Assembly (NCBI GenBank): GCA_963846475.1 | Contig: CAWJVZ010000004.1 | Location: forward strand, 930,001 to 994,000 | Length of the DNA stretch: 64,000 bases | Source: DASWJZ01 sp963846475 | GTDB lineage: Bacteria > Pseudomonadota > Alphaproteobacteria > Rhizobiales > Afifellaceae | Direction of reading: 5' to 3' | In this document: positions 43,281-51,045 of the stretch, in pieces | How positions within the stretch are numbered: position 1 is the stretch's first letter | How the letters are laid out: each line of letters begins with the position of its first letter | Program-made: the position numbers and the translations under genes | Notes under the pieces: generated by a model | Told to the model about the DNA's origin: nothing | Databases searched by the model: none | What the model saw: only the letters and a program-made list of their open reading frames with translations

Positions 43281-43458
43281 CGACGGCTCCACAGGTGCAA
43301 GCGGGCTCCCCGCCTCGGCTGACGTGAAAGTATATAAACGAGAGCGCGCCTGCCAGTGCGCTGGCGGCATCGAATCCATGTCTTTGCTGGCTGAAGCGGC
43401 AGGTCGCGAAGCGCGAGCTTCGCTGCCCCGCGCTTCTGCAGCGGTCATGTTTCGGCCG

Positions 43459-43479
43459 CCGATAGCGGCTAGCTATCGG
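43459..43479. promoter_or_regulatory. Inverted repeat CCGATAGC/GCTATCGG upstream of the bufferin genes
   Basis: A perfect eight-base inverted repeat with a five-base spacer lies 95 bases before the DUF2282 start, in the 290-base region divergent from the peroxiredoxin. It could be an operator or an extragenic hairpin. No sigma factor gene of the type often linked to bufferin loci is present nearby. Confidence 0.4.
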
Positions 43480-43573
43480 AACAATTGCGGATCAATATTT
43501 CCGCCGGAGCGCGCCGCGCGGCGTAATGGCGACGACGCCGACAGCGGACGTCTCATCGAATGTGGAGAAAGCC

Positions 43574-43876
43574 ATGAACAGAAATCCAGCCCTTTCCGGC
43601 CTGGCGCTCGCCGGCGCGCTTGCCGCCGTTCTGAGCGCCTTGGCCGCCCCGGCCTCCGCCGGTCCGGTAACGGTCACCGCCGACAAGGAGAAATGCTTCG
43701 GCATCTCGCTCGCCGGCAAGAACGACTGCGCCGCCGGGCCCGGCACCACCTGCGCCGGCACCAACAAGGTCGACTTCAACGGCCTTGCCTGGAAGCTCGT
43801 CCCCAAGGGCACCTGCGCGACGGTTCAGACGCCGTTCGGACCGGGCTCGCTTGAGCCGGTCCAGCGGCCTGCCTGA
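43574..43876 (+). CDS. bufA: Bufferin-type RiPP precursor (DUF2282)
   Basis: The 100-residue protein has a Sec signal peptide (LSGLALAGALAAVLSALAAPASA) and a short mature region with four cysteines: EKCFGISLAGKNDCAAGPGT, then TCAGTNKVDFNG, WKLVPKGTC. This is the DUF2282 (bufferin) pattern, in which the central cysteines are converted to thiooxazoles by an MNIO enzyme and the exported product binds copper. GGAG precedes the ATG at 43574. The modifying enzyme starts 72 bases downstream. Confidence 0.82.
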   Translation: MNRNPALSGLALAGALAAVLSALAAPASAGPVTVTADKEKCFGISLAGKNDCAAGPGTTCAGTNKVDFNGLAWKLVPKGTCATVQTPFGPGSLEPVQRPA

Positions 43877-43948
43877 GCGGAAGCAACGACAGGAGGAGCG
43901 GCGGCCGCCCGCCGGCCCCGCTCCCCCCAAAAAATTTTGGAGGAGACG

Positions 43949-45622
43949 ATGCTCCGCCCGATGTCGCTGCCGACCTATCGCGCCGCTGCCGCCATTCCGC
44001 CGCGCGCCGGAATCGGCCTCAAGCTCGAACATGCTCCCGACATTTTTCGCGATGCGCTCGGCGTCGGCTTCTTCGAAGTGCATGCCGAAAATTACATGGG
44101 CGACGGCGGCCCGCCGCACGCAATCCTGGCTGCCATGCGCGAGCGCTTTCCGATCTCGCTGCACGGCGTGGGGCTGTCGATCGGCGGCGCCAAAACCCTC
44201 GACCGCCAGCACCTGGCGCGCCTGCAGCGGCTCGTCGCCCTCTATCGGCCCGGCCTCTTTTCCGAGCACCTCGCCTGGTCGAGCCACAACGAGGCCTATC
44301 TCAACGACCTGCTGCCGCTCCCCTACAACAAGGCGACGCTGCAGCGCGTTGCGACGCATGTCGACCAGGTGCAGAACGTGCTCGGCATAAAAATGCTGCT
44401 GGAGAACCCCTCCGCCTATGTCGGCTTCGACAGCGCGACGATGGGAGAGATCGAGTTCTTGGCGGAGCTGGTCGCCCGCACCGGCTGCGGCCTCCTCCTC
44501 GACGTCAACAACGTGCACGTCTCCGCCAACAATCTCGGCTTCGACCCGTTCGCCTATATCGACGATTTTCCCGTCGCCTCGGTCGGCGAGATCCATCTCG
44601 GCGGCCATGCCGTCGATCGCGACGACGACGGCTCGCCTCTCCTGATCGACGCCCACGGCACCCCCGTGGCCGATCCGGTCTGGGCGCTGTTCGAGCACAC
44701 GATCGCGCGTACCGGGCCGGTGCCGACGCTAATCGAATGGGACAACGACGTCCCGGCCTATGCCATGCTCGCCGCCGAAGCGGCGCGCGCCGACCGGATC
44801 ATCCAGAGAATCCTGCCGCTGGGCCTATCGGCTCAGCGCCTGAGGGAGATTGCCATGCGCGAGACCTTGGAGACCCAATTCGCCGGCGCGCTCCTCGACC
44901 CGCGCGCGCCGCCTCCCGCCGGCCTGGTCGCCCGCGCCGGCGCCAGTCCGGCCCGCCGCTTCGCGGTCCACCGCAACAACGTCGTGGCCGGGCTGATCGG
45001 CGCGCTGCAGGCGCGCTTTCCAGTGGTCGAGCGCCTGGTCGGCGCGGAGTTCTTCCAGGCCATGGCCGGGCTCTATGTGACGGAAGACCCGCCGCGCTCG
45101 CCGATCATGTTCCGCTACGGCAGCACTTTTCCGGCCTTCATCGAGGCTTTCCCGCCTGCCGCGCCGGTGCCTTTTCTGGCCGATGTCGCCCGGCTCGAGC
45201 TGGCGCGCGGCGCGGCCTACCACACGGCCGACGTGGTGCCGCTGCAGCCCGGCGCCTTCAGGGATCTCGATGCCGAGGCTCTGCTGCAGACGGGCCTGCG
45301 GCTGCACCCTTCGGTGACGCTCATCACCTCACTCCATCCCATCTTGTCGATCTGGGAGGCGCATCGGCAGGACGGCGAGCCGCATGTGGCCCGGTGGGAG
45401 CCGGAGGCCGCTCTGGTCGCGCGCCCCGAGCTCGAGGTCGAGGTGCATCTGCTGCCGCCCGGCGGTTTCCCCTTCCTCACCGCGCTGTCCCAGGGCGCCA
45501 GCATCGCCCGCGCCGCCGCCATCGCCGCGGCCGAGACGCCGGGCTTCGATCCCGTCGCCAATCTGACGCTGCTGGTCGATGCACGGATCGGCGTAAAGCT
45601 CGTCACCGCCCGCGCCTGCTGA
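43949..45622 (+). CDS. bufBC: Fused bufferin maturase: DUF692 (MNIO) plus DUF2063 partner
   Basis: Residues about 15-280 are a DUF692/MNIO TIM barrel, with metal-binding blocks FFEVHAENYMG, ISLHGVGLSIGG, FSEHLAWSSH, LLENPSAYV, LLLDVNNVHVSANN, VGEIHLGGHAVD and LIEWDNDVP. From about residue 305 a DUF2063 domain begins (ETLETQFAGALLDPRAPPP, RFAVHRNNVVAGLIGALQARFP, FRYGSTFPAFIEAFPP). In most loci these are two genes, bufB and bufC: the MNIO oxidase that makes the thiooxazoles and a partner thought to present the precursor. Here they are one 557-residue chain without an internal stop. TTGGAGGAG precedes the ATG at 43949. Confidence 0.85.
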   Translation: MLRPMSLPTYRAAAAIPPRAGIGLKLEHAPDIFRDALGVGFFEVHAENYMGDGGPPHAILAAMRERFPISLHGVGLSIGGAKTLDRQHLARLQRLVALYRPGLFSEHLAWSSHNEAYLNDLLPLPYNKATLQRVATHVDQVQNVLGIKMLLENPSAYVGFDSATMGEIEFLAELVARTGCGLLLDVNNVHVSANNLGFDPFAYIDDFPVASVGEIHLGGHAVDRDDDGSPLLIDAHGTPVADPVWALFEHTIARTGPVPTLIEWDNDVPAYAMLAAEAARADRIIQRILPLGLSAQRLREIAMRETLETQFAGALLDPRAPPPAGLVARAGASPARRFAVHRNNVVAGLIGALQARFPVVERLVGAEFFQAMAGLYVTEDPPRSPIMFRYGSTFPAFIEAFPPAAPVPFLADVARLELARGAAYHTADVVPLQPGAFRDLDAEALLQTGLRLHPSVTLITSLHPILSIWEAHRQDGEPHVARWEPEAALVARPELEVEVHLLPPGGFPFLTALSQGASIARAAAIAAAETPGFDPVANLTLLVDARIGVKLVTARAC

Positions 45623-45725
45623 GGCGCTGTCGTCGGTAGTGTCTCAGTTGAAGTTTGCCGGCCTTGACGATCTATCGCGCCGGGCCCTGCCGCTCCTATA
45701 TGTTTGACGGAACGCAGGAGTGGAA

Positions 45726-45983
45726 ATGACACCCGACGCGGTTGAAGACGCCAGAAAGCGGCTGGACGCTGTCCTCGCCCAAGGCTATGGGCCGGTAAAT
45801 GTCGCGATTGGCGAAGTTCTATATCGCGAGCTTTGGAAACGCGGGCTTCTGCCTTATCGCTTATTCGGCAACGTTGCCTTCCCTCAGCCACTTTCTCACC
45901 CCTGCTATGGCGAGAGAGGGTGGGCAATCTGCGATCCCGATATCGACCCTGAAGGATTTCTCGTTGGAAAGGGTGGTGAGTAA
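45726..45983 (+). CDS. Small conserved hypothetical protein at island edge
   Basis: The 85-residue soluble protein (VEDARKRLDAVLAQGYG, VLYRELWKRGLLPYRLFGN, GWAICDPDIDPEGFLVGKGGE) has a clean AGGAG five bases before the ATG. I do not recognise a family. Its TAA overlaps the ATG of the next, truncated gene (TAATG), so the two were an operon before the downstream insertion. Confidence 0.6.
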   Translation: MTPDAVEDARKRLDAVLAQGYGPVNVAIGEVLYRELWKRGLLPYRLFGNVAFPQPLSHPCYGERGWAICDPDIDPEGFLVGKGGE

Positions 45984-46087
45984 TGCCACGCCGACCTAAA
46001 GGCGAGAAGCGCCCCGCAGACGTGATCGGCAACGCCGTCCAGCCGCCCCTATGCGCTGGAAGAAGGTTTAGGTTTAGGTATAACTAA
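45983..46087 (+). pseudogene. Truncated small basic protein (MPRRPKGEKRP family)
   Basis: The start MPRRPKGEKRPADVIGNAV is the invariant N terminus of a small alphaproteobacterial basic protein that normally continues for about 50 more residues and ends in a Lys/Arg/Ala-rich helix. Here homology stops after about residue 19, near 46040, and a short unrelated tail ends at 46087. The break marks the left end of foreign DNA. The tail overlaps the 3' end of the convergent P63C gene. Confidence 0.7.
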
Positions 46088-47050
46088 GTCTAGCTCCTTT
46101 TGATCGCCAAATCGTTCGGCGATTCTTCCCTCGTAAATATCCTTATCGCCCGACGATTCGGCCATTTCGAGAACTCGGCCAAGGTGGATTCGTAGGGCGC
46201 GCGCCCCGATGTCGTTCAAAAACTGGAAAAGCTTCAGCTGCCTGTTCCCGTCCTTCGCCTTAAGGGCGCGGAGCAGATTTAGAATCTTTCCGCTGCTCTT
46301 CGCCAGAGGGTGATACACATGACGGACTGTCAGGTGCTTGAAGTGCCAAGGTTTCCCCCGATCTGGAATGGGTATATTGTAGAGTCTATGCCACTCCATA
46401 TATAGTTCGTTTGGAAACTCCGGTTCGTATTTCTTTGCCTCTTCCAAAACATACAATTTAAAAGCAGCAATTACTTCTTCTACGGAGGGATTGTATCCCG
46501 CCAGTGCATATACGAGGTCGCGAATGCCAGATTTTGCCGACGCTCCGACGATGATATGAGCTTGCGTAATAATTCTCTTATACCGCTCGGCCTTCAAAGC
46601 GCCCGCTGCTTCTGCCGATATGATCGCGTTGCAAATATCGATCAACAAAGCCGTGTCGAGGCCGTGAATCGTGATCGGCGGCACGCCGCCGCCGCCGGTC
46701 GACCATTGAAATTTAACAGGATTTTCGATTTTCTCGCGAAGGTCCCCGCCGACGTAATTGGACATAGCGCGGGAGTTTATGAAGCTCGGAAATGAGTTCC
46801 CGCGCGGTGAAAGGCCCAACAATTTAGCCATGCCTGTCTGGCTAATGACCGCAGTCTTCGCAGGATCATCGAGGACGTAGCACTCTACATCGACCCCGAA
46901 CTTCTCCTTAAAGGTCCCTGCGTGAGTCGCGTTAGCAGGCTTGGACCCCCATCGCGCGGTAGCAGCCTTGTGAGCGATCTCTTTCCTGCGGACCGCAGGC
47001 AGCGAAGCCGCTCGCGCTTTTGCTGCAGCCACTTTCGTTCGGTCCTTCAT
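46049..47050 (-). CDS. P63C-domain protein
   Basis: The 333-residue protein has a basic N-terminal helix (AAAKARAASLPAVRRKEIAHKAATARWG), a central region with LLGLSPRGNSFPSFINSRAM, and a C-terminal P63C domain with AFKLYVLEEAKKYEPEFP, ELYMEWHRLYNIPIP and FKHLTVRHVYHPLAKSSGKI. P63C proteins are found in phages, plasmids and islands, with unknown biochemical function. The ATG at 47050 lies inside a repeated operator motif, so it is likely tightly repressed. GC is lower than in the core genes. Confidence 0.8.
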   Translation of the reverse strand: MKDRTKVAAAKARAASLPAVRRKEIAHKAATARWGSKPANATHAGTFKEKFGVDVECYVLDDPAKTAVISQTGMAKLLGLSPRGNSFPSFINSRAMSNYVGGDLREKIENPVKFQWSTGGGGVPPITIHGLDTALLIDICNAIISAEAAGALKAERYKRIITQAHIIVGASAKSGIRDLVYALAGYNPSVEEVIAAFKLYVLEEAKKYEPEFPNELYMEWHRLYNIPIPDRGKPWHFKHLTVRHVYHPLAKSSGKILNLLRALKAKDGNRQLKLFQFLNDIGARALRIHLGRVLEMAESSGDKDIYEGRIAERFGDQKELDLVIPKPKPSSSA

Positions 47051-47142
47051 GTGCAAGCATCCTCTGTCAGAGACTCTGCTTGCAGAATGCACAATGCCGG
47101 TCCAATGTGCAAGCATCTTTTTTGCCCTGGATGCTTGCACAT
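47049..47142. promoter_or_regulatory. Four-site operator array, TGC-WW-GCA in alternating orientation
   Basis: The 13-base string ATGTGCAAGCATC occurs exactly at 47049-47061 and 47105-47117 and inverted at 47130-47142. A weaker inverted site, CTGCTTGCAG, lies at 47076-47085. Cores start at 47052, 47077, 47108 and 47132, giving two inverted pairs about 24-25 bases apart. The first site overlaps the P63C start codon and the last abuts a divergent ATG. This is a strong candidate for a repressor-binding region, and pair two could also form a 13-bp stem-loop. Confidence 0.75.
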
Positions 47143-47199
47143 GAAGCTGACATTCAAGCAAGGACCTGGCCGGCGCGGTTCCTGCAAAAAGAAGGCGGC

Positions 47200-47427
47200 T
47201 TAGGCCATGTTGAACATGTCGCGAAGCCGGAACGCGGCCTCTTCCGACACGACGTGGGCAATGATCTCTACGCCGCACAATTCGTCGGAGCCACGTCTTT
47301 CATACAGGAAATAGCCGCTGGGGTTGGCAATTTCCTGACCCGACATTGCGAGCCATCGATCGGTCAAAGGGGCGAGGCAGAGCGTGCGTTCATCATCAAG
47401 GTTCACGCTGAAATAGAACTCGTCCAT
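47200..47427 (-). CDS. Small hypothetical protein
   Basis: The 75-residue protein (MDEFYFSVNLDDERTLCLAPLTDRWLA, then SGYFLYERRGSDELCGVEIIAHVVSEEAAFRLRDMF) is compositionally ordinary and preceded by GAGGCGG before the ATG. It is divergent from the next gene, with a 24-base gap. No family is recognised. It lies in the island between the operator array and a conserved hypothetical gene. Confidence 0.5.
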   Translation of the reverse strand: MDEFYFSVNLDDERTLCLAPLTDRWLAMSGQEIANPSGYFLYERRGSDELCGVEIIAHVVSEEAAFRLRDMFNMA

Positions 47428-47451
47428 AATGCCGCCTCGGAGTTCCGAATC

Positions 47452-48174
47452 ATGCCTCAGAAAACTCATCGGAAGGTTAACAATCCGCAAATTTCGGCGC
47501 GCTACCTCGCCGACTACATGGCCGCGTCCGAGCAGGCCGCCCGCACTATCGTCCGAAAATGCAAGTACCAAGCCATCGCCCGCGTTGTCCAGCATGACGA
47601 GGCGAAGCTAGCCGCGTCAACGTTCATCTCCGGCGGTGGAACGGACATGGACGGCCTGCTTGCCAAGGCGCAGAAACTCCGCGACCGGATCACTGAGGAT
47701 GATTTCGAGCGCAGCGTATGGGATCACAACGCGGACTACATTGAGCGCCTCGCGAAGGTCTTCCCCGGCTTGAAATTGCCCAAAGCGGAACTGATGCCCC
47801 CCGGAAACTGCCCGGCGATAAATGTGAACGGGGTTAAGGTTACGGCCGAAGTACACTTCCGGCTTCGTCGTCTCACCAAAACAAACAAGGTGCGGATCGG
47901 CGCTGGCATGTTCCGCTACGCAAAGGGAACTCCACTTCCGACAGGTGTCGCAGAGTGGCAATCGGCGTTCCTCTTCGGATACCTTCACCTTATCCCTATC
48001 GAAGAGAATGCCGAGCCGGAACTTAAGCTGTGCCTAACTGTAGATGCCCAGGCCGGCGTGTGGCACCCGGCGCCGACGGACTCCATAAGCCGCTTCAAAA
48101 ACATGCAAGCCGCCTGTGCCACCATAGCCGAGAGATGGCCGAACATACCACCGCCGCCGAACGCGGTTTTTTGA
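47452..48174 (+). CDS. Conserved hypothetical protein of the island
   Basis: The 240-residue soluble protein starts with a helical, DNA-binding-like segment (ISARYLADYMAASEQAARTIVRKCKYQAIARVVQHDEAK). A beta-rich domain follows (VNGVKVTAEVHFRLRRL, WQSAFLFGYLHLIPIEEN). I have a sense of similar proteins in Rhizobiales mobile regions but no named domain. The start at 47452 precedes the conserved helical part. A single-pass membrane protein follows. Confidence 0.6.
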   Translation: MPQKTHRKVNNPQISARYLADYMAASEQAARTIVRKCKYQAIARVVQHDEAKLAASTFISGGGTDMDGLLAKAQKLRDRITEDDFERSVWDHNADYIERLAKVFPGLKLPKAELMPPGNCPAINVNGVKVTAEVHFRLRRLTKTNKVRIGAGMFRYAKGTPLPTGVAEWQSAFLFGYLHLIPIEENAEPELKLCLTVDAQAGVWHPAPTDSISRFKNMQAACATIAERWPNIPPPPNAVF

Positions 48175-48197
48175 TTACAACCGGGGTTGCAAGACAC

Positions 48198-48653
48198 ATG
48201 AGTAATTCACCCCCGCAGCCGCACCCGCTCACGTCTGTCATGCAGCTCTCTGTCACCGCAGCCGCCCTGCTAGTGGCGGCAAGCGCAGTCACGTTCGCGG
48301 TGCTTACCGCGTTACAGAAGCGCAATGCTGACTTGGTGGGCATCGGCGTCAGCGTTCTCAGAGCCGACCCCACAGATCAAAACCAAGTCGGGGCAGCCCG
48401 GGAATGGGCGCTCAATCTCATCGACGCGAACGCCGGCGGGGTGAAATTCTCGCAAGAAGCGCGAGCCGCGCTTCTTCGGCAGCGACTGCCGTATGGCAGC
48501 ACCTACATTGCGCCCTATAGCAGTACTTACACTCCGCCCGAACTCATGGGACGCTTCATTGAACCCAGCAGCGGCCGTATATTCGATCGCCCTGGATTCG
48601 ATCCGCTGACGGGAAACCGGCTTAAGCCTCTCAGCCCGGAAAATTCAAACTGA
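48198..48653 (+). CDS. Hypothetical single-pass membrane protein
   Basis: The 151-residue protein has one N-terminal membrane helix (VMQLSVTAAALLVAASAVTFAVL) and a soluble remainder. That part includes VSVLRADPTDQNQVGAAREWALNLIDANAGGVKF and a Tyr/Ser/Pro-rich loop (YGSTYIAPYSSTYTPPE). It lies 23 bases after the previous gene. No family is recognised. Confidence 0.55.
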   Translation: MSNSPPQPHPLTSVMQLSVTAAALLVAASAVTFAVLTALQKRNADLVGIGVSVLRADPTDQNQVGAAREWALNLIDANAGGVKFSQEARAALLRQRLPYGSTYIAPYSSTYTPPELMGRFIEPSSGRIFDRPGFDPLTGNRLKPLSPENSN

Positions 48654-48708
48654 GACATGCGCCGGACGGCGACTTAAACAAGAAGCGTGCCGCCTAAGGA
48701 GGGATAGA

Positions 48709-48897
48709 ATGGCTGCGAAGGGTGACGTTCCGCACGACGATTACAAGTCCGGTTACATCGTCGGTTTTCAGGCTATCAAAGGTGTCGCTCCCGCGATTCC
48801 TGCGACCCCGGCTCAACCCGCGACGCGTGCAAATATGACACCGTTTCTGATGGGCGTTCGAAAGGGCCTAAAGAGGGCTGGAGTCAAGTTGGATTAA
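48709..48897 (+). CDS. Small hypothetical protein with strong ribosome binding site
   Basis: The 62-residue protein (KGDVPHDDYKSGYIVGFQAIKGV, a Pro/Ala hinge, then MTPFLMGVRKGLKRAGVKLD) has AAGGAGG before its ATG. It looks like a small regulatory or phage-type accessory protein. The family is unknown. Confidence 0.55.
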   Translation: MAAKGDVPHDDYKSGYIVGFQAIKGVAPAIPATPAQPATRANMTPFLMGVRKGLKRAGVKLD

Positions 48898-49204
48898 GGT
48901 CTTCGATTTCAAACTGAAGCACTACCAGCGAAAGCCGATACTATGAGCGAGGCTTGGGTCTATCGCAGGTTAGTGATTCTGACCGGGTTTTGCCGGATTG
49001 GCTGGACATTCCTATCACCCGCTAGTCCAGCGCGACGAGAAGGCCGTCTTGTGCAGGCCTCAGCGGCTTGCGAGGCCGTGCGCCGGGATCCGGGCGAGGA
49101 TGGACGTGTTGCCTGCGCGGTGCTCGATCGTGATGACGGTTTGTGGGCCAGGAGCCCTCGGCCGGTCGCCTTTGGCGGCAAGCGGAAAGGCTTCGCCGGC
49201 CCGG

Positions 49205-49340
49205 CTGCTGGTGAGCGGGCCGGCCGCGGTGCACTTTGCGAAATATAGTTTCGTGCGGCTTCATAAGACGCTTCGCGTCACGCCGGCTATGGCGTAAGCA
49301 ATCGGCTATGGTCGCTAGAAGACCTCGTCGAGGACACGTC
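49205..49340 (+). pseudogene. Remnant of an IS transposase 3' end
   Basis: The frame reads AAVHFAKYSFVRLHKTLRVTPAMA and then, after a one-base shift near 49297, RLWSLEDLVED. Together this is the end of a DDE transposase of the type whose C terminus has FxRxHKTLRxTPAMAAG followed by a LWxxEDLV motif. The upstream 48898-49200 stretch shows no confident coding. It is the scar of an old insertion in the island. Confidence 0.6.
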
Positions 49341-49346
49341 TCAGCG

Positions 49347-49835
49347 ATGACTGACGCCCTTCAAACTGCAATTATCCAGGTACCTATCTCAGTTATTGTT
49401 GCTGCAGCGACAGCAGCCATTACGGTTTGGCTTTCGCTTCGGCGTTTCTACCGCGAGAAATGGTGGGAAGAGAAAATGCGGGCCTACAGAAACATCATCG
49501 ATTCCTTGCACTACATAAAACGCGATTCGGAACTAAGCTACAAAGCCGAGATTGAAGGATGGAAGACGGACACGGAATTCTTCGATAACTTGGGGCAGAA
49601 ACATCAGCTGGGCTGGTCAGACATTCTGAGAAACGTCGACACTGGTGAGTTCATCCTGTCGAGCGAATCCATTCGCGTTCTTCAGGAGTTTATTACCGAA
49701 ACCCAAGCGGGGCGCGATCCAAATATCAGTTATGCGGAATCGATGGAGATCGACCTCGCTGCTGTGGAACGCTGCTTGCCACGCATTAAGGCGGCCGCGC
49801 GAGCCGACCTCCGCCTTCCGTCATGGCGGGCGTGA
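49347..49835 (+). CDS. Hypothetical membrane-anchored protein (REKWWEEK family)
   Basis: The 162-residue protein has an N-terminal membrane helix (VPISVIVAAATAAITVWLSL) and then RRFYREKWWEEKMRAYRNIIDSLHYIKR, a signature I have seen in scattered small membrane proteins of unknown role. The rest is helical. It begins where the IS remnant frame ends. GC content is below that of the core genes. Confidence 0.6.
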   Translation: MTDALQTAIIQVPISVIVAAATAAITVWLSLRRFYREKWWEEKMRAYRNIIDSLHYIKRDSELSYKAEIEGWKTDTEFFDNLGQKHQLGWSDILRNVDTGEFILSSESIRVLQEFITETQAGRDPNISYAESMEIDLAAVERCLPRIKAAARADLRLPSWRA

Positions 49836-49867
49836 TTAGGTAGACGGCCGTCAAATTAGGATACTAC

Positions 49868-49982
49868 GACGATCATCCCGGCTCTCCCACCTTCTGCACA
49901 GCTCGCAGAGGCCCGGCTCAGCGGGCGAGAGCCGGCACCGCGTTGGCGCGCCAGATGAGGTGATCAAGCGACAACACGCCGT
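49868..49982 (-). pseudogene. Duplicated, truncated 3' end of a DoxX gene
   Basis: This segment matches 50931-51045 over about 115 bases with roughly 85-90 percent identity by eye. On the minus strand it encodes GVLSLDHLIWRANAVPALAR and a stop, the C terminus of the DoxX protein at 50979-51437. Homology ends at about 49983, so only the tail is present. The two copies are direct repeats around a block of very small genes. Confidence 0.8.
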
Positions 49983-50112
49983 GGAAATACTGTTTCCTGT
50001 GTTCGTGATGGCGCTGGGGATTACCGTTCTTTCGTTCGTTGCCAAGGCGCTTGGCGACTAGCCCAAAGGCGGCCTTGCCAAACGTGCCCCCGATGACTTT
50101 CGTTGCTACAAC

Positions 50113-50334
50113 TTAGGTTATGCCGGGCGGGCCGATCTGAACGTCGAACCCAATCGCAATGAAGATGGCCCCGGCCAAAATCATCAACATGACGATGATC
50201 GGGGAATATGGCTCTACGCTCGGCAAGAGCATCATCTTGTGCACGACACCGCCGGAAGACGGCCGCATTGCCCATGCTAGCCATAGGGCGACCAGAATGA
50301 AAACCACCCCGATTGTGACCTCTGTTGTTGCCAT
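50113..50334 (-). CDS. Small two-helix membrane protein
   Basis: The 73-residue protein has two hydrophobic helices (VTIGVVFILVALWLAWAM and IIVMLMILAGAIFIAIGF) joined by a short polar loop. The family is unknown. It is one of several very small membrane proteins between the two DoxX tails. Confidence 0.5.
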   Translation of the reverse strand: MATTEVTIGVVFILVALWLAWAMRPSSGGVVHKMMLLPSVEPYSPIIVMLMILAGAIFIAIGFDVQIGPPGIT

Positions 50335-50505
50335 GCGCGCCCCCGTTCTCGTCCGCTGACCATACAGGAGCGGCAGCGCAGGCGCGAGAGCGCAGCGAGC
50401 CGGGTAGTGGGGCATTTTGAAATTATGCCATGCGACAAGCGGTGCCATGGCAGCCCCAAAGCGGCCGGTTTATCTGAGCGTTCTCCGGACGATTGGAGAC
50501 CACCC

Positions 50506-50601
50506 ATGAACATGTTCCGTGGCACATTCGCCAAGCGTCTCATGCAGGCGCTTCTTCTCACGGTCGCGGCCGTGAAGCTCTACGCCGTCACGCATCACTG
50601 A
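50506..50601 (+). CDS. 31-residue membrane microprotein
   Basis: The frame MNMFRGTFAKRLMQALLLTVAAVKLYAVTHH has a basic amphipathic start and a single hydrophobic stretch. It ends nine bases before the next small gene. A weak ribosome binding site (GGAG, 50496-50499) precedes the ATG. Such a short ORF is only tentatively coding. Confidence 0.35.
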   Translation: MNMFRGTFAKRLMQALLLTVAAVKLYAVTHH

Positions 50602-50609
50602 GGCGCGCA

Positions 50610-50831
50610 ATGGCCTACACACTTGCCGGTTTCGGCATCCTGTTTGTGACGGCCCTGCTTGGCGGGTTCATTGACTGGGAAGTCGAGCATGTTTTCTCCC
50701 ATGCGGCACTTGCTGCCTTCATAACGGGCGCCTTCATGATCTTCGGGGCAGACTGGCTTCTCCAGCGCACCGCTTGGGGCAGGCGGCATTCGGAAGGAAT
50801 GGGCCCGCCCGATCTAGACGCGCTCAAATAA
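50610..50831 (+). CDS. Small two-helix membrane protein
   Basis: The 73-residue protein has two membrane helices (LAGFGILFVTALLGGFIDW and ALAAFITGAFMIFGADWLLQ) and a short charged tail. No family is recognised. It follows the 31-residue microprotein closely and converges with another tiny frame. Confidence 0.5.
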   Translation: MAYTLAGFGILFVTALLGGFIDWEVEHVFSHAALAAFITGAFMIFGADWLLQRTAWGRRHSEGMGPPDLDALK

Positions 50832-50937
50832 CGTTGGCGCGCTTCCTATGAGGCCCGCGCTTGGCCGGCACATCATGCGCCGCGACCGCCGACACGATCA
50901 CGGCGGTCGCCAGGCCGCCAAGGATTTTAACGATCAT
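50824..50937 (-). CDS. 37-residue microprotein downstream of DoxX
   Basis: The frame starts MIVKILGGLATAVIVSAVAAH, a hydrophobic or signal-like helix, and ends in a very basic tail (RGPHRKRANVI). It follows the DoxX stop on the same strand by 41 bases. The matching spot in the duplicated copy stops after a few codons. Confidence 0.35.
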   Translation of the reverse strand: MIVKILGGLATAVIVSAVAAHDVPAKRGPHRKRANVI

Positions 50938-51045
50938 CCCGGCTCTCCCGCCTTCGGCACAGCTCAGAAAATCCCGGCTCAGCGGGCGAGAGCCGGCGCC
51001 GGCGCGTTGGCGCGCCAGATGAGGTGGTCGAGCGACAGCACGCCG
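50931..51045. repeat. Direct-repeat partner of 49868-49982 (DoxX 3' end)
   Basis: The intact copy of the duplicated segment. It starts CGATCATCCCGGCTCTCCC in both places, carries the same GCGGGCGAGAGCCGGC block, and ends at ACACGCCG. Differences include small indels and transitions, so the duplication is not recent. Confidence 0.8.
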
